Source: Enterobacteriaceae bacterium 89
GTDB lineage: Bacteria > Pseudomonadota > Gammaproteobacteria > Enterobacterales > Enterobacteriaceae
Assembly (NCBI GenBank): GCA_014156375.1
Contig: RQJH01000002.1
Span: 526,331 to 590,330, forward strand
Direction: 5' to 3'
Length of the DNA stretch: 64,000 bases
Position numbers and translations under genes: made by a program. Below the pieces are notes generated by a model. The model did not search any database and had not been told where the DNA came from. It was given only the letters and a program-made list of their open reading frames with translations. Below are positions 29,668-41,572 of the stretch, in pieces (the stretch's first letter is position 1; each line of letters starts with the position of its first letter).

Positions 29668-31476
29668 TTACCTGATTAATTGTTCCACTTTAGGCAAAAT
29701 TTGTGCGCCAGATCGCGCTGTCTGATCGTAATTGTAAATATCTGTACGATACTGCGCTCTGCCATCAGCCCCGACGAAGGCAGTCAGATAGTAGAGGTTC
29801 ACCGGAATGTTCTGGCGAATATTGACGTAGCGCGTATCGCCCTGCTTTAAAGCATCCGAAATACGCGTGTCGTTCCAGCCCGCATCCTGCAACAGCATGT
29901 TGGCAAGCTCAGAGGCTTTGTTAACGCGAACACAGCCTGAGCTCAGCGCTCGGGTGTCTTTCTGGAACAGATTGTGGTTCGGCGTATCGTGCAGATAAAT
30001 GGCATCCGAGCTCGGCATGTTGAACTTGTAGCGCCCAAGCGAGTTAGTTGCACCCGGAGCCTGCTGGAAACGGAATGGCAAATTGGAAGCAGTAATAGTT
30101 GACCAATCAACATGATATGGGTTGATGGTTTCCTTACTGCTCCAGCCGCGCATCATCACGTAGCCGTGTCTGTCCAGATAACCAGGATCGCTCTGCACCT
30201 TCGGCAAAATATCTTTGCGGGCAAGCGTTGGCGGGACGTTCCACGGCGGGTTGACGACCACGTTGTTCAGGGCGCTGCTCATCATCGGCGTTTTGCGATC
30301 CGGACGACCGACGATTACCCGTGAATCCAGTACCTGATTTCCGTCGAGGTAATACACCAGCGAGTAAGCCGGGATATTGACCATGATGCCGGTCGTCAGT
30401 TTGCCAGGCAGTAAACGCAGACGCTGAATATTTAACGCCAGTACGCCTGCACGTTGTGCCGGGCTGACGTTCAGCCAGTCGCGCGTGGACTGGCCAATCA
30501 CCCCGTCGGCACCTAAGCCTTGCCAGGTCTGGAAGCGTTTTACCGCTTCGACCAGCTGACGGTCATAGACGGCTGGAGCATTACTGCTGGCTTTCGCTTT
30601 TTTCACAGGCGCTGCTGAAGTGCTGACCGCAGGTGTATCCCCCGGCAATGCAATGGCTGGGGTGTTATCCATCATGCCCGTACGTTGCAGAATTTCGCGG
30701 AGGGCCGGAACATCCTTACTCCACTGACCAGGGCTGAGCTTGCCGGTGCTGCTAAGCTGCGGCCATGGGCGGGTATCAGAAAGCTGCGCCAGCAGCGCCT
30801 GATGCATCACCGCGTATTGCGGATGCTGCGGTGCCAGACCAGCGACAAACTGCGGTAGTGAGCCGTTATCCAGCGCCAGCTGCCACTGATTAATCACCGA
30901 CAGCGGCGGAGTGCTCAGGGTGTAAGGTTTATCGCTGTACAGCCAGCGATTGCCCTGAACCGGGATGCTGGCAATAAATTGCAGGTAGCCCATCATCGCA
31001 TCGGAAAGCACGACATCGCGCGCCATGCCGCTGACGGCCGGATCGGTGAGCTGTTCTACCCATTTAGTGAACTGTGGCTGGAAACCGGCCATTGCAATTT
31101 CGGCCAGCTGCTGTTGAAAAGCCTGCACCGCATCGCGGTTTTCCCACATCGGTTTCATTCCACGAGCGGCATACAAAGCGGCCAGCTGATTGAGATAAAC
31201 CGGAGAGGAGTTGGCAGGAAGTAGTGCCAGAATATCCGCACGACTTTTTTGCGCGGCGCCTTCAGGCAGGGGCTGAATACCCGCCATCATCGCCAGCGCA
31301 GGAGACTGCCCAGCAGACTGTTCAAGCGCAGGCGACGCATCACCCTGCGTGGCAGAACTGTCTGTTGGTACCAGCTCAGGCTCGTCGGCCTGAGCGCTAA
31401 ACAGTGGAGCAAATGCGAGCGCCAGGCACAAACTCAGTGCCGACAGCCGACGACCATATGATTTTTCCAGTGACAT
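29668..31476 (-). CDS. ldtD: L,D-transpeptidase LdtD
   Basis: Periplasmic enzyme that forms 3-3 cross-links in peptidoglycan under envelope stress and gives beta-lactam bypass in E. coli (YcbB). The start at 31476 ([16 protein letters not shown]) places the signal-peptide RR eight residues in, as in E. coli, and gives 602 residues against 615; the difference lies in a shorter linker after residue 280. A longer in-frame start at 31542 exists but is not conserved. Features: signal peptide ending SAQA-DE, a scaffold domain, a peptidoglycan-binding helix bundle ([20 protein letters not shown]) and a YkuD domain with catalytic Cys515 in SSGCVRVN. Confidence 0.95.
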   Translation of the reverse strand: MSLEKSYGRRLSALSLCLALAFAPLFSAQADEPELVPTDSSATQGDASPALEQSAGQSPALAMMAGIQPLPEGAAQKSRADILALLPANSSPVYLNQLAALYAARGMKPMWENRDAVQAFQQQLAEIAMAGFQPQFTKWVEQLTDPAVSGMARDVVLSDAMMGYLQFIASIPVQGNRWLYSDKPYTLSTPPLSVINQWQLALDNGSLPQFVAGLAPQHPQYAVMHQALLAQLSDTRPWPQLSSTGKLSPGQWSKDVPALREILQRTGMMDNTPAIALPGDTPAVSTSAAPVKKAKASSNAPAVYDRQLVEAVKRFQTWQGLGADGVIGQSTRDWLNVSPAQRAGVLALNIQRLRLLPGKLTTGIMVNIPAYSLVYYLDGNQVLDSRVIVGRPDRKTPMMSSALNNVVVNPPWNVPPTLARKDILPKVQSDPGYLDRHGYVMMRGWSSKETINPYHVDWSTITASNLPFRFQQAPGATNSLGRYKFNMPSSDAIYLHDTPNHNLFQKDTRALSSGCVRVNKASELANMLLQDAGWNDTRISDALKQGDTRYVNIRQNIPVNLYYLTAFVGADGRAQYRTDIYNYDQTARSGAQILPKVEQLIR

Positions 31477-31615
31477 CCCTTGCCCCCTGTTTCTGTATGC
31501 TGCCCGCACTAACCGGGGCTTACTCTCAGTATATAAAGACAAAAAAGGTTTTGCCTGACCAAATGTAAAGAAGATTAAAGATATTACAACCTTAAGGGAT
31601 ATTTTTGGATAACAA

Positions 31616-31641
31616 AAAAGGCGACATCGCTGTCGCCTTTT
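31616..31641 (-). terminator. Terminator of the muk operon
   Basis: Arms AAAAGGCGACA and TGTCGCCTTTT with a 4-base loop, followed by TTTTGTT on the minus strand, 17 bases past the mukB stop. Confidence 0.93.
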
Positions 31642-31658
31642 GCAAAACCCGGTCCGAA

Positions 31659-34600
31659 TCAGGACGCGTCCGCGGTGCCTGGCAGGGATTCCGGTGCCTG
31701 TGGAGCAAAGCCACGCAGACCAACCACGTGCACGTGTTCCGTATTCTGGAACACTTTACGCACCAGTTTGTAGGTGGTGCCTTTCTCCGGACTGATGTTT
31801 TCAGGTGCCGCGATGATGAGCTGCATGTCCAGGCGGTCGCACAGTTCAAACAGCGTGGCGATGGAGCGAGCATCAAGACGCGCCGCTTCATCGAGGAACA
31901 GCAGTCGGCAAGGGGAGATATCCTTGCTGCGCAAATGACGGGCCTCATCTTCCCAGCTCTGTACGACCATCACCAGAATCGACATCCCGGTACCGATCGC
32001 TTCCCCGGTAGATAATGCGCCAGACTCAGCGCGCAGCCAGCCGTCGGAGCCACGGTTAACCTCAACTTCCATTTCCAGGTAGTTACGGTAATCGAGCAGC
32101 TCTTCACCGATGGTTTGCGGCGTGCGCTGACCCATATCGATTTGCGGATTCAGGCGCTGATACAGCTTCGCCAGCGCTTCGGAGAAGGTCAGACGGTTGC
32201 TGTTAAACAGATCCTGATGCTGTTCGTGTTGCTCAGAAAGTACTGACAGCAGCATCGAATGCGTTTCACGCACGTTGACGTTCAGACGCACGCTGTTCAC
32301 CTGCCCGAACGACACGTTTTGCAGACCCTGGTTCAGCATACGAATACGGTTCTGTTCGCGCTGAATGGTTTTGCGAATGATATTCGCCACGCTGCGGGAG
32401 CTGATTGCCAGCTTCTGTTCACGCGCCGTCAGTTCTTCCGTCAGACGACCCAGCTCGATTTCCATCTGTTCGATGGCTTCGACCGGATCGTCGGTACGGA
32501 TGATGTCCTGACGAATACGTTCGCGCAGATGCTGATACACCGCCACGAAGAACTGGATCTTACGCTCAGGGCGTTTCGGATCTTCGGACATGCGCAGCAC
32601 GTCGCGCAGATGTTCGTTATCTGCCACCGCCAGACGCAGCGCACCCAGCGCTTTATCCGACATTGAACGCAGATCGTCGGCAGACAGATACGCCAGCTCG
32701 CGACGGTGCAGACGACGTTCCACGTTGTTGTCTTTCACCAGACGCATCACGGCGCACCAGCCAGCTTTCGCACTGACGACCTGCTCACGCATCTCCAGAT
32801 AATCGCGTTCCAGTTTGCGCAGTTTACGCGTCAGGTTGTCCATTTCCGCTTCGCAGAAGGTCAGCGCTTTTTCCAGCTGATTACGGCGGTTACGGTTGTT
32901 GGAGAGCTGAGTATGCAGTTCGTCACGGCGGGAACGTGCACGCTCTTCTGCGCCGCTATCCGCACGCACGCCGATATCCTGCAGTTCGCGATGCAGATCG
33001 GTCAGCAGCTCTTTCTTGGTGTCATAAGAACTCTTCAGGGAGGCCAACACCTGACCATACTGGCTGACCTGCGCGGCGTGGCTGCGTAAAGCTTCACGAG
33101 CGCGGGCGCGTTCGGCTTCAGCCTGCTCAAGACGCTGACGCAGTTTTTCATTGAGATCGGTATTACCGTTCAGCATTTCGGCAGAATCGACATAGCCGAA
33201 ATGAGCACGACGCTGTACGACTTCCGTCAGAGCAAACGCCTGCTGACGCGCATCGCGCTGAGTTTGCTGGGAATACGCGTAATCTTCTTTCAGCTGTTCA
33301 AACTGCTCCGGATCGCTCTGCAGGACAGAAACCATCGGCTCCAGTTTCGCCAGCTGGTTGCCGTGCTGCTGGATGAAGCGCGCAGCTTCCTGGGCTTCGT
33401 CCAGACGTTCCTGAATTTCGTCAACGCGATCGGCCAGCGTTTCATCCGCCAGCAGATTCAGACGTGGCAGCAGGCGGTTAAGCTGTGCAACCCCCTCTTT
33501 AGCCTGTTCAAACTGGGCGCGGCTCTGCTGGTTATCATTTTCATGATTGCTCAGCGCACGTTCCAGCTCACCGCGACGGGTGTTGAGCTTGCGAATTTCG
33601 GCTTCCGGATCGGCCTCAAACGCCACCGCCAGATGGCTGCCGATGAAGCGGCTGAAGGACTGATGCAGACGCTGAGTTTTCTGTACGTCGAACGACAGCG
33701 TCGCAAAACGTTCAGACAATGATTCACGCTCGGCGTGCAGCGTTTCAATGCGATTTTCACGCGCTGCGCGGCCAAACAGCGGCACGGACGGGAAGCGGGA
33801 GTAGCGCCACTGGCGGTCAGCAACTTTGACCACCACTGCTTTTTCCAGCTCATCAACGGCAAACACGCTGTCGTCAAAGGACTGCGGATCCCCTTCGATC
33901 AGATAGAGATCTTCCGGACAATCTTCCAGCCCTTCGAGCTGTTCGGAAATCTGCGACAGATCCGGTACCACGATCGCATGACGCGACGGGCCGTACAGCG
34001 CGGAGAAGTACGGCGCATCTTCCAGGCTAACGTCGTCATAAATTTCAGACAGCAGCACGCCGCCAAAACGTTCAGCCAGCGCGTTAAGACGCTGATCTTC
34101 TGAACCGCCTGGCTGGCTTAAACGTTCGATTTCATCGTCAACGGCACGCTTGCGGGCGCCGACTTCATCACGCTCAACAATCGCTTCGCGCTCACGCTCC
34201 AGCAGCTGTTGCAGATATTCGGTAACGTCCTGGCTGGACTCAAACTGCTCGCCGCTTTGTTCACAAAGCTGGGTCAGGCTGCTCTGTGCAGCCAGCCACA
34301 CAGGGGCGCGTTGCAGAAGCTGCTGAATACGGGCCTGAAGCTGTTCAAGTTCCTGACGCAGCTGCATGCGGTGTTCGCTGGCAGAAGAAACGCTGTCGGA
34401 CAGCGAGGCGATACGCTCTTCCAGCTCCTGATGCAGGGCTTCAAGCTCTTCAGCATCGTACTGTTTGCCCTGACGCTTGCAGAATTCGGCCAGCAGGCGT
34501 TCCGCATCCTGCTGCTCACGCAGGCGCTGTTCCAGTTCGTTCAGTCGTCCGCGCAGGGCGTGCGATTGCTCGGCCAGATGGCGCTGATTCACACCTTCGC

Positions 34601-36107
34601 GCAGCAAATCACGGGCGATATCCCAGGCTTCATCGCGTCCCAGCGGACCGTTGATTGCCGCTACCAGCTGGAAGGCCTGCTCAAACTGACTGTGCGCAGT
34701 TTGCGCCACGCTCATTTTCTGTTCCAGCGACAGCAGTCTTTCAGTGGCTTCCTGCTCTTTGGCCTGGAAGGTATCCAGCCATTCGTCCGCGCTTTCTGCG
34801 GTCAAATCCGGCAGATGGCACAGCTCTTTGGCGCGTTGCAGTGCCTGCAACGCCTGGCTGTACTGGATAGCGCGGGTTTGCTGCACGTCGAGCGCCTGCT
34901 GGTAATCGGCAAGCTGGCTTTTCAGCTCATCCACTTCCAGTTCGGCGGCTTCGGCGCGGGCTTCGTTTTCTTCCTGCTGCTCAGCCGCTTCGGCGACCAC
35001 TTCGTTCTGTTCTTCCAGACGAATTTGCAGCTCATCAAGGTCGGCTTCGTAGCGTTCGATTTTTTCCTGCTGACGCAGTGCGGTTTGCACCAGGTTCAGG
35101 TGATCGCTGGCGGCCTGGTAATCAGCCTCCAGATCGCCTTCTGCCCCGTTGTGCTCCTGCAGTTCGCGCGCCATTTCGACGTGCTTGTACTGCTCGGCGG
35201 CCAGCTGCTGGCGGGAAGTCAGCAGTTCGCGGCGGAACTCCAGCGCTTTATCCAGATGAATGCGACGCTCGTTAGCGTGACGCATATAGTCTGCCGCCAC
35301 ATAGTCAGTCGCTTCGGAAATCAGATGTTTAAACAGGTCACGATCGGACTGGGTCACGCGAATCGCTTCCAGCGTCATGCGGTTTTCACGCAGCGCCGCT
35401 TCCATGTCCTGGAAGGCTTTACGCACGCCGCTGTTTTCCGGCAGCAGGTAGTCGCGCAGCGAGCGGGTAATGGCGCTGGAAATACCGCCGTACAAAGATG
35501 CTTCGATCAGGCGATAGTATTTACTACGATCGGAAGCGGAACGCAGGCGACGCGCGACAATGCCCAGATCGAACATCAGCGAGTGATAATCAGTGATTGA
35601 GTTGAACTGTTTGAACTGGACGCCTTCGATGGCCTCCACTTTGTCCTTCAGCTCCTGCAGCGAAAGCACGCGCGCCTGACGCTCGTTCAGGGTTTCCGTC
35701 ACCAGCGAGGTTGGCTGCATCGACATCGGCAGACCCTGGATCGCGAACGGCTTTATATCAACCTTACGATCGCGCCCGGCAACCTGCTGTAAACGCACGC
35801 CCACCAGCACGCGCTGATGGCGTGAGTTGATAACATCGAGCATCGAATAACAGACGCCCGCTTTCAGCTTACCGTGCAGGCCTTTATCGCGCGAACCACT
35901 GGTCGCGCCGGCTTCCGTGGTGTTACGGAAGTGCAGCAGCGTCAGATCGGGGATCAGCGCCGTGACAAACGCCGCCATGGTGGTGGATTTACCGGCACCG
36001 TTACCGCCAGAAAGCGTGGTGACCAGCTCATCCAGATCAAACGTACGGGCAAAGAAGCCGTTCCAGTTAACCAGCGTCAGCGATCTAAATTTACCGCGTT
36101 CAAGCAT
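31659..36107 (-). CDS. mukB: Chromosome partition protein MukB (SMC-like)
   Basis: Condensin ATPase that extrudes DNA loops and compacts the chromosome with MukE and MukF; it also binds topoisomerase IV through its hinge. 1482 residues (E. coli 1486). Walker A is GGNGAGKST (34-42); two very long coiled coils flank a hinge near 650-770; the C-terminal head carries the signature [12 protein letters not shown] and Walker [13 protein letters not shown]. The few-residue length difference is at the C-terminal tail. It begins within the mukE stop (TAATG), so translation is coupled. Confidence 0.98.
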   Translation of the reverse strand: MLERGKFRSLTLVNWNGFFARTFDLDELVTTLSGGNGAGKSTTMAAFVTALIPDLTLLHFRNTTEAGATSGSRDKGLHGKLKAGVCYSMLDVINSRHQRVLVGVRLQQVAGRDRKVDIKPFAIQGLPMSMQPTSLVTETLNERQARVLSLQELKDKVEAIEGVQFKQFNSITDYHSLMFDLGIVARRLRSASDRSKYYRLIEASLYGGISSAITRSLRDYLLPENSGVRKAFQDMEAALRENRMTLEAIRVTQSDRDLFKHLISEATDYVAADYMRHANERRIHLDKALEFRRELLTSRQQLAAEQYKHVEMARELQEHNGAEGDLEADYQAASDHLNLVQTALRQQEKIERYEADLDELQIRLEEQNEVVAEAAEQQEENEARAEAAELEVDELKSQLADYQQALDVQQTRAIQYSQALQALQRAKELCHLPDLTAESADEWLDTFQAKEQEATERLLSLEQKMSVAQTAHSQFEQAFQLVAAINGPLGRDEAWDIARDLLREGVNQRHLAEQSHALRGRLNELEQRLREQQDAERLLAEFCKRQGKQYDAEELEALHQELEERIASLSDSVSSASEHRMQLRQELEQLQARIQQLLQRAPVWLAAQSSLTQLCEQSGEQFESSQDVTEYLQQLLEREREAIVERDEVGARKRAVDDEIERLSQPGGSEDQRLNALAERFGGVLLSEIYDDVSLEDAPYFSALYGPSRHAIVVPDLSQISEQLEGLEDCPEDLYLIEGDPQSFDDSVFAVDELEKAVVVKVADRQWRYSRFPSVPLFGRAARENRIETLHAERESLSERFATLSFDVQKTQRLHQSFSRFIGSHLAVAFEADPEAEIRKLNTRRGELERALSNHENDNQQSRAQFEQAKEGVAQLNRLLPRLNLLADETLADRVDEIQERLDEAQEAARFIQQHGNQLAKLEPMVSVLQSDPEQFEQLKEDYAYSQQTQRDARQQAFALTEVVQRRAHFGYVDSAEMLNGNTDLNEKLRQRLEQAEAERARAREALRSHAAQVSQYGQVLASLKSSYDTKKELLTDLHRELQDIGVRADSGAEERARSRRDELHTQLSNNRNRRNQLEKALTFCEAEMDNLTRKLRKLERDYLEMREQVVSAKAGWCAVMRLVKDNNVERRLHRRELAYLSADDLRSMSDKALGALRLAVADNEHLRDVLRMSEDPKRPERKIQFFVAVYQHLRERIRQDIIRTDDPVEAIEQMEIELGRLTEELTAREQKLAISSRSVANIIRKTIQREQNRIRMLNQGLQNVSFGQVNSVRLNVNVRETHSMLLSVLSEQHEQHQDLFNSNRLTFSEALAKLYQRLNPQIDMGQRTPQTIGEELLDYRNYLEMEVEVNRGSDGWLRAESGALSTGEAIGTGMSILVMVVQSWEDEARHLRSKDISPCRLLFLDEAARLDARSIATLFELCDRLDMQLIIAAPENISPEKGTTYKLVRKVFQNTEHVHVVGLRGFAPQAPESLPGTADAS

Positions 36108-36817
36108 TACTCTTCCTCCCCGCTATCCGTATCCGGCTGAGCGTCGTCAGTCTCATCATTGAGCTGCAGATGGTTTTCAATCGCCATGGCCTCACCGTCG
36201 CGGATCATCCGCAGCTGCGCTTCACGCGCGTCATCACCGGAACGCACATCGGCGCCGAAGCGGAACACGGATTCAGTGATGCGGAATTTGCTGCTGTCAT
36301 GGCCCATAAACCACACCATCCCCAGACGGCGCAGGCGGTTCAGAGATGAACGCACTTTTTCCTGAAGTTTCTGGCGGTCAACGTCGGAGCCGGTGGAACG
36401 GTTGTTGACCAGCTTCAGCAATTTGGCTTCGTCCGCCAGGCTCAGCAGCTCATCGTACAGTTCCTGCTGGGTGAAGATCCCTTCGTTAGCCAGACGCTCC
36501 GGGCTGAGATAGAGGTAGCAGAGAATTTTACCAACCATCATATCCAGCTCAGAAAGCACCGAGCGCGGGATAAGCGTGGTGGAACGCGGGCGCAAATAGA
36601 AGAAGCCTTCCGGCGCGCGGATTAACTCCACGTTATAGCGGGTGTAAAACTCTTCCAGATATTCCTGGAAATCCATCAGATAGGCGTGATTATCCAGCTC
36701 GTCGAGGCCAATGTGACGACCTGAGCGCAGGGCGCTGTCCAGCGCCGGAAATAACGGGTTGGCCAGGGCCTGTGCCAGCTTAACTGGCATCACGTGTTCA
36801 ATATTTGTCGATGACAT
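36107..36817 (-). CDS. mukE: Chromosome partition protein MukE
   Basis: KITE-type winged-helix subunit that binds MukF and the MukB head. The start at 36817 ([20 protein letters not shown]) matches the E. coli start and gives 236 residues (E. coli 234); an internal Met, in MPVKL, has been used as an alternative start in other annotations. The C-terminus is acidic ([17 protein letters not shown]). Its first 20 bases overlap the end of mukF, and its stop shares one base with the mukB start. Confidence 0.96.
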   Translation of the reverse strand: MSSTNIEHVMPVKLAQALANPLFPALDSALRSGRHIGLDELDNHAYLMDFQEYLEEFYTRYNVELIRAPEGFFYLRPRSTTLIPRSVLSELDMMVGKILCYLYLSPERLANEGIFTQQELYDELLSLADEAKLLKLVNNRSTGSDVDRQKLQEKVRSSLNRLRRLGMVWFMGHDSSKFRITESVFRFGADVRSGDDAREAQLRMIRDGEAMAIENHLQLNDETDDAQPDTDSGEEE

Positions 36818-38120
36818 GTGCCTGTACCTTGGCTCCGTAATCATTAATCGGCTGCCACTTCGGCGGCAGTCCGGTGAAATCTGCTTGTGCTACGCCCAGA
36901 CGAACGGCCTGATCGACCACAATACGCGCCACGTCGAAGTGGCGGGCACGCGGATACTGCGCAAGGTATTCACGCACCACCAGACCCAGATCCAGCGGTA
37001 CGCCTTTGTTTTTATAGATAGCCAGCTGCTCTTCAATCAGCGCCGCCAGCTGTTCACGGATTTCGTTAAACTCTTCGTATTCCAGATCCGGCGGCAGTTC
37101 ACCGGTCACCTCTTCGTCACGCAGCGTCATCTCTTCGTCGCGCATATCGAACAAACGATCGGCGTTGGCGTAGGTCAGTGCCCACGGCGCATCGAAATAG
37201 TTTTGTACGGAAACGCGAAGACGCTGGGCAAAGACGCGATTTTTATCCATATCGATAGCGGTACGGATGAATTTATGCACGTGACGGTCGTAGCCGATCC
37301 ACAGGTCAATCGCCTGCTGGCCCCAGCTAACGATACGGTCCAGTTTGCTCTGGAGATCGAACACCAGCCGGTCGACGAAATGCAGGTCGTTATGAGCCAT
37401 CGTGGCGTCCTGGATCCGCAGCAGGTTGGCCTGCAGCTTGTCACCGGCCGCTTCCAGCGTATCCTGCAGTTCACGCAGGGTTCCGGATGTTTCCGAAAGC
37501 AGAAGCTCACAGCTGGAAATGGCCGCGCGCCAGTCTTTATTCAGCAGCTGAGCAATGTCGTCTTTCACCGTCTGCTGCTGCTCGTCCATCACTCGCTGGG
37601 TCAGATCGATGCTGTCGAAGATCTCGGCCACGGAATATTTCAGCGGTGCAAAGACGTTGCGATGCCAGTGAAACTCATCGCCGCCCTCTTCGGCCGCATC
37701 CGCCGCGCGCTTCAGTTCGCCAGCCACAATCGACAGCTGCATCGATAAGCGCAGCGTGGAGAATTCACGCTGGCGAATGTAATAGTCGGTGATACCAATA
37801 CCCAGCGGCGTCAGGCGATAGATCGAGTTGCCTTCGTTGATTTCGCTGGTAAAGCGGTTCAGCAGACGTTGACGTACCATGTCGTTGATCGCATTGTTTG
37901 CGCGCACGCCAATGGTTTCGCTGGTTTGCTCAAACGCATCACTGACGTGACGAAAAGCGTCAATCAGCTCACCTTCTGTCAGCTCACCTTCCAGCCGTTC
38001 GCCGTTCATCGTTGCTACAGCCATCAGGAACGAAAGCCTGTCGACCGGCAACGAGATCGAAAAATCATTTTTTCTGGCCCAGGCAACCAGTTCGGGGACT
38101 GTCTGGGAAAAATCACTCAT
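36798..38120 (-). CDS. mukF: Kleisin subunit MukF
   Basis: Kleisin that bridges the MukB heads and recruits MukE; it is reported to bind calcium. The start at 38120 ([20 protein letters not shown]) gives 440 residues, the E. coli length. An N-terminal winged helix, a Leu-rich helical middle and a C-terminal winged helix ending [10 protein letters not shown] are consistent with the family. It overlaps cmoM upstream (38113-38120) and mukE downstream, so the four genes form one tightly packed operon. Confidence 0.97.
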   Translation of the reverse strand: MSDFSQTVPELVAWARKNDFSISLPVDRLSFLMAVATMNGERLEGELTEGELIDAFRHVSDAFEQTSETIGVRANNAINDMVRQRLLNRFTSEINEGNSIYRLTPLGIGITDYYIRQREFSTLRLSMQLSIVAGELKRAADAAEEGGDEFHWHRNVFAPLKYSVAEIFDSIDLTQRVMDEQQQTVKDDIAQLLNKDWRAAISSCELLLSETSGTLRELQDTLEAAGDKLQANLLRIQDATMAHNDLHFVDRLVFDLQSKLDRIVSWGQQAIDLWIGYDRHVHKFIRTAIDMDKNRVFAQRLRVSVQNYFDAPWALTYANADRLFDMRDEEMTLRDEEVTGELPPDLEYEEFNEIREQLAALIEEQLAIYKNKGVPLDLGLVVREYLAQYPRARHFDVARIVVDQAVRLGVAQADFTGLPPKWQPINDYGAKVQAHVIDKY

Positions 38121-38907
38121 TGTTAGTCCTTGTCTCACTCAGCGGCTTTAGCGCGGTGACATGAATGTAGCGACCCAGGCTTATCCAGGGTTCTTCTCGG
38201 CAGTAGCGTGTTTCTAATGCCAGCAATTGCTCATAGCAGTCGCGCTGCTTGTGTTTCTCGCGCAGATAGTCGTGAAATACCCGCACCCCGGTTTTCCCGG
38301 TAAGCTGCCAGCCATCCTCCTGCAGCCAGGCATAAACCTGCTGCGGATCGCGCGGATAATTCGGCGAAAGCTTGCGTTTTCTGGTCTTCGGCATGCCCGC
38401 TTCGACGTAATCAAAGTTGGTGACCACCATGTTATGCATCAGCAAACCGTTAGCATTGTAGAACATTAACGACAGCGTGCCGCCCGGAAGCAGAGCGGAC
38501 CAGAGCGCACTCAGCAGAGCCTGGGGATCAACCACCCATTCAAGCACTGCATGGCACAATACCAGATCAACCGGCCTTTCCAAATGCTGCGCAATGTCCT
38601 GCGCCGGGCATTGTACGAAATGCATGTTGTGGCTCACACCTTTCTCAACGGCTGCCTGCTTCGCCAGGGCAATCATCTCTGCCGACAGATCGCATAGGGT
38701 AACATGGTGCCCGCGCTCTGCCATCTGAATTGCGGTTTGCCCTGCTCCACCGCCGGCATCCAGAATTCGCAGCGGTCCAGGGGCGAACGTCGCCAGCACC
38801 TTATCCAGATCCTGCCACAGGATCGCCTGTCTCAGGAGTCCCTTGGTGGTGCCGTAGATATTGCGCGCAAACTTTTCCGCGATGCCATCAAAATTGCGAT
38901 CCTGCAC
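38113..38907 (-). CDS. cmoM: tRNA 5-carboxymethoxyuridine methyltransferase CmoM
   Basis: SAM-dependent enzyme that methylates cmo5U34 to mcmo5U in some tRNAs (formerly SmtA). I place the start at a GTG, 38905-38907: GGAG lies six bases upstream and the product then begins (M)[12 protein letters not shown] as in E. coli, 264 residues. A second in-frame GTG, at 38928, lacks a good ribosome-binding site. The SAM site is [12 protein letters not shown], and [11 protein letters not shown] follows. First gene of the cmoM-mukFEB operon, divergent from elyC. Confidence 0.93.
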   Translation of the reverse strand: MQDRNFDGIAEKFARNIYGTTKGLLRQAILWQDLDKVLATFAPGPLRILDAGGGAGQTAIQMAERGHHVTLCDLSAEMIALAKQAAVEKGVSHNMHFVQCPAQDIAQHLERPVDLVLCHAVLEWVVDPQALLSALWSALLPGGTLSLMFYNANGLLMHNMVVTNFDYVEAGMPKTRKRKLSPNYPRDPQQVYAWLQEDGWQLTGKTGVRVFHDYLREKHKQRDCYEQLLALETRYCREEPWISLGRYIHVTALKPLSETRTNNE

Positions 38908-39030
38908 AGAACACTCCGGGATGCCCACAACAAAGACGCTATTTTGTCATACCCACAGCGAGAGGGAAGCTATCTGGTGTAATATCCCTGCAGATCGACG
39001 GTCAGATGGTTAAAAAAGGAACCAGTCAGG

Positions 39031-39810
39031 ATGCTTTTTACGCTGAAGAAATATATTGGCGGCATGATTTTGCCATTACCGCTGTTACTGCTGCTCATGG
39101 CACTGGGCCTGGGTTTGCTGTGGTTCAGCCGATTCCAGCGTAGCGGTAAGATTTGTCTTAGTCTCGGCTGGCTGGCGCTGCTATTGCTGAGCTTACAGCC
39201 GGTTGCTGACGGCCTGCTTAAACCCATCGAAAAAACCTATCCCACCTGGCGAAGCAATGAGCGCGTTGATTACGTTGTGGTGCTCGGCGGCGGCTATACC
39301 TGGAATCCTGAGTGGGCACCCAGCTCTAACCTGATCAACAACAGTTTACCCAGAGTGGCGGAAGGTATTCGCTTATGGCAAGCCAATCCCGGATCCAAAA
39401 TGATTTTTACCGGTGCGGCGGCAAAAACTAACCCGGTCAGTACCGGCGAAGCGGGTGCGCGAGTAGCGGAGAGTCTCGGCGTACCACGCAGTGATATTAT
39501 CGTGCTGGATAAACCGAAGGATACGGAAGAAGAAGCTTCGGCAGTGAAAGCGACCATCGGTGATGCGCCCTTCCTGCTGGTCACTTCCGCTTCTCACCTG
39601 CCGCGGGCGATGATTTTCTTCCAGCATGTCGGACTCCACCCGTTCCCCGCTCCGGCTAATCAGCTGGCGATTGAGTCACCGCTTAATCCGTGGGAGAAAG
39701 CCATCCCTTCTCCCGTCTGGCTGATGCACAGCGATCGGGTCGGCTACGAGACGCTGGGCCGCTTGTGGCAATGGCTGAAAGGCAGCTCAGGCCAGCCAGG
39801 GGAGGAGTGA
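39031..39810 (+). CDS. elyC: Envelope biogenesis factor ElyC (DUF218)
   Basis: Inner-membrane protein needed for peptidoglycan assembly at low temperature in E. coli, probably through undecaprenyl-phosphate metabolism. 259 residues, same as E. coli YcbC. Two N-terminal membrane helices (LPLLLLLMALGLGLLW and GWLALLLLSLQPVADG) precede a periplasmic DUF218 domain with VVLGGGYTWNPEWAPSS and VTSASHLPRAMIFF. It is divergent from cmoM and its last 24 bases overlap the end of the convergent ycbJ. Confidence 0.93.
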   Translation: MLFTLKKYIGGMILPLPLLLLLMALGLGLLWFSRFQRSGKICLSLGWLALLLLSLQPVADGLLKPIEKTYPTWRSNERVDYVVVLGGGYTWNPEWAPSSNLINNSLPRVAEGIRLWQANPGSKMIFTGAAAKTNPVSTGEAGARVAESLGVPRSDIIVLDKPKDTEEEASAVKATIGDAPFLLVTSASHLPRAMIFFQHVGLHPFPAPANQLAIESPLNPWEKAIPSPVWLMHSDRVGYETLGRLWQWLKGSSGQPGEE

Positions 39811-40680
39811 TTTCGCCGCGAGGTCAAAATTCTCGCGGTTAAAGCGCCCGGTGTTGACCAGCTGGGCCACCTCATCCCAGAGCAAATACAGCCAGCGCCG
39901 CCAGAGAAAGGCTTCCGAAACGGGTGCGCGCTGGAGATAGTGCCAGAGCAGCCCTTCGGCTAATTTGCTGTCGACCAGCCGGAACAGCTCGTATTCGCGC
40001 GGAGCCCACAGCATGACGCCTGGCCCAACCATCGCCAGCAGCTGATCGCTGCGGGAGTCTTTCAGCATACTGCGCAGGGTAAAGTTACCGTGCACCAGCA
40101 CGCAGTTATCATTGAAACCGTCAAACAGCGCAGGCAGGCATTCGCGGGTGCGGAACAAAATGCGTTTATCCTGCATGGTCAATCCGGTATTGGTGTAAAG
40201 ATTAAGCGTTCCCCACAGCACTTCCACCCGCTGGCGATACCACTGAGGCCACAGATTTTCCTGAGTGCTGTCTACCTGTCCAACGCATCCCCGGCTGTCC
40301 TGCCGGTGCCAAGCCAGCAGGCCTTCAACAATCTGGTCTTTCAGTTGCTCCCAGCGATCCGGTGTTCTCGCCGGGGCTTCGACAGAAACACCTCGCAAGC
40401 GCTCGATGAGCAGGACGTCCGGCCCAGGATGTTCTTCATGGGTCATCACGCCATACACCACCGGCAGTCGCACCGTACCGCTACGGGCCAGCATAGATAT
40501 TTTCCACGCCAGCTGACGGGCCACGCCGGGCGTGGTAAAGCTTCTGGCCATCAGCGGCATGGGGTGGCCCTGAGCATCGTACAGCGACCACAGCGAAGAA
40601 TCCGTTTTCTCACTCACGCACTCCACCCGGCTCAGTTTCTCACCCAGCAGGTGGCTCAGTTCGGCACGCAGTTGTTCCAT
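39787..40680 (-). CDS. ycbJ: YcbJ-family phosphotransferase-like protein
   Basis: Cytoplasmic protein of 297 residues, the E. coli YcbJ length, with an aminoglycoside-phosphotransferase/kinase-like fold. The Brenner-type catalytic stretch reads NCVLVHGNFTLRSML rather than the usual HGDLH, so the catalytic Asp is replaced by Asn, and ATP-dependent transfer is doubtful. Its substrate is unknown. It overlaps elyC by 24 bases at its end and is separated from kdsB by 145 bases, most likely with its own promoter. Confidence 0.85.
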   Translation of the reverse strand: MEQLRAELSHLLGEKLSRVECVSEKTDSSLWSLYDAQGHPMPLMARSFTTPGVARQLAWKISMLARSGTVRLPVVYGVMTHEEHPGPDVLLIERLRGVSVEAPARTPDRWEQLKDQIVEGLLAWHRQDSRGCVGQVDSTQENLWPQWYRQRVEVLWGTLNLYTNTGLTMQDKRILFRTRECLPALFDGFNDNCVLVHGNFTLRSMLKDSRSDQLLAMVGPGVMLWAPREYELFRLVDSKLAEGLLWHYLQRAPVSEAFLWRRWLYLLWDEVAQLVNTGRFNRENFDLAAKSLLPWLA

Positions 40681-40795
40681 ATCCGGTTACCCCTGTGAAG
40701 ACTACTGTTTTTATAATGAGCGCCGTCGCCGGAGATGTCACCGGGTAAGATCAAAACAGAGGCAAAAAACTGAGGAAAAACGAGGCGGTAAGCGT

Positions 40796-40819
40796 TGACC
40801 TCTCCGGGCGGAGAGGTCA
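40796..40819 (-). terminator. Hairpin after kdsB
   Basis: Perfect 10-base stem, arms TGACCTCTCC and GGAGAGGTCA with a 4-base loop, six bases past the kdsB stop. There is no good T run on the minus strand, so termination may be weak or the hairpin may protect the 3' end. Confidence 0.7.
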
Positions 40820-40825
40820 GAAGAA

Positions 40826-41572
40826 TTAGCGAAGTTCTGCGCGCACGCGGGCGAGATCTTCCGGTGTATCAACCCCAGTGCCAGGAACTTGCTTGGCAAC
40901 GGCAACATGGATTTTTTCACCGTACCACAGCACGCGCAGCTGCTCGAGCATTTCAATTTGCTCCAGCGGGCTCGGTGCCCAGTTGACGTAACGGCGAATG
41001 AAACCTGCACGGTAGCCGTAAATACCGATGTGACGCAGCAGCGTATCACCAATGGTATCGCGGCTTTGTGCGAAGCGATCGCGATCCCACGGAATGGTCG
41101 CACGGGAGAAATACAGCGCATACCCTTCGGCATCCATCACCACTTTCACCGCGTTAGGGTTAAACGCCTCTTCCGCATCGTGGATCGGCACGGCAAGCGT
41201 CGCCATCCCGGACTGGCTGGCGGCGAGGTTATCGGCCACCTGGCGAATGATCACCGGAGGGATCATCGGTTCGTCGCCCTGCACGTTAACAATCAGCGTA
41301 TCGTCGCTGAAGCCACATTTTTCCACGACTTCAGCCAGACGCTCAGTGCCTGACTGATGATCGGCGCGGGTCATGCACACTTCACCGCCAGCGGCTACCA
41401 CTGCACGAGCCACTTCTTCGTGATCGGTGGCAACGATAATGCGCTCGGCCCCGGATTCACGCGCCCGCTCCAGCACATGAACAATCATCGGTTTGCCGTT
41501 GATATCCTGCAAAGGTTTACCCGGCAGGCGGGTGGAAGCATAACGGGCAGGAATGATGACTACAAAACTCAT
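40826..41572 (-). CDS. kdsB: CMP-Kdo synthetase KdsB
   Basis: Activates Kdo with CTP to CMP-Kdo for the lipopolysaccharide inner core. 248 residues as in E. coli. N-terminal nucleotide-binding signature [19 protein letters not shown], and the [11 protein letters not shown] stretch with the metal-binding Asp. Its ATG overlaps the stop of ycaR by four bases. Last gene of the ycaI-msbA-lpxK-ycaQ-ycaR-kdsB cluster. Confidence 0.98.
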   Translation of the reverse strand: MSFVVIIPARYASTRLPGKPLQDINGKPMIVHVLERARESGAERIIVATDHEEVARAVVAAGGEVCMTRADHQSGTERLAEVVEKCGFSDDTLIVNVQGDEPMIPPVIIRQVADNLAASQSGMATLAVPIHDAEEAFNPNAVKVVMDAEGYALYFSRATIPWDRDRFAQSRDTIGDTLLRHIGIYGYRAGFIRRYVNWAPSPLEQIEMLEQLRVLWYGEKIHVAVAKQVPGTGVDTPEDLARVRAELR

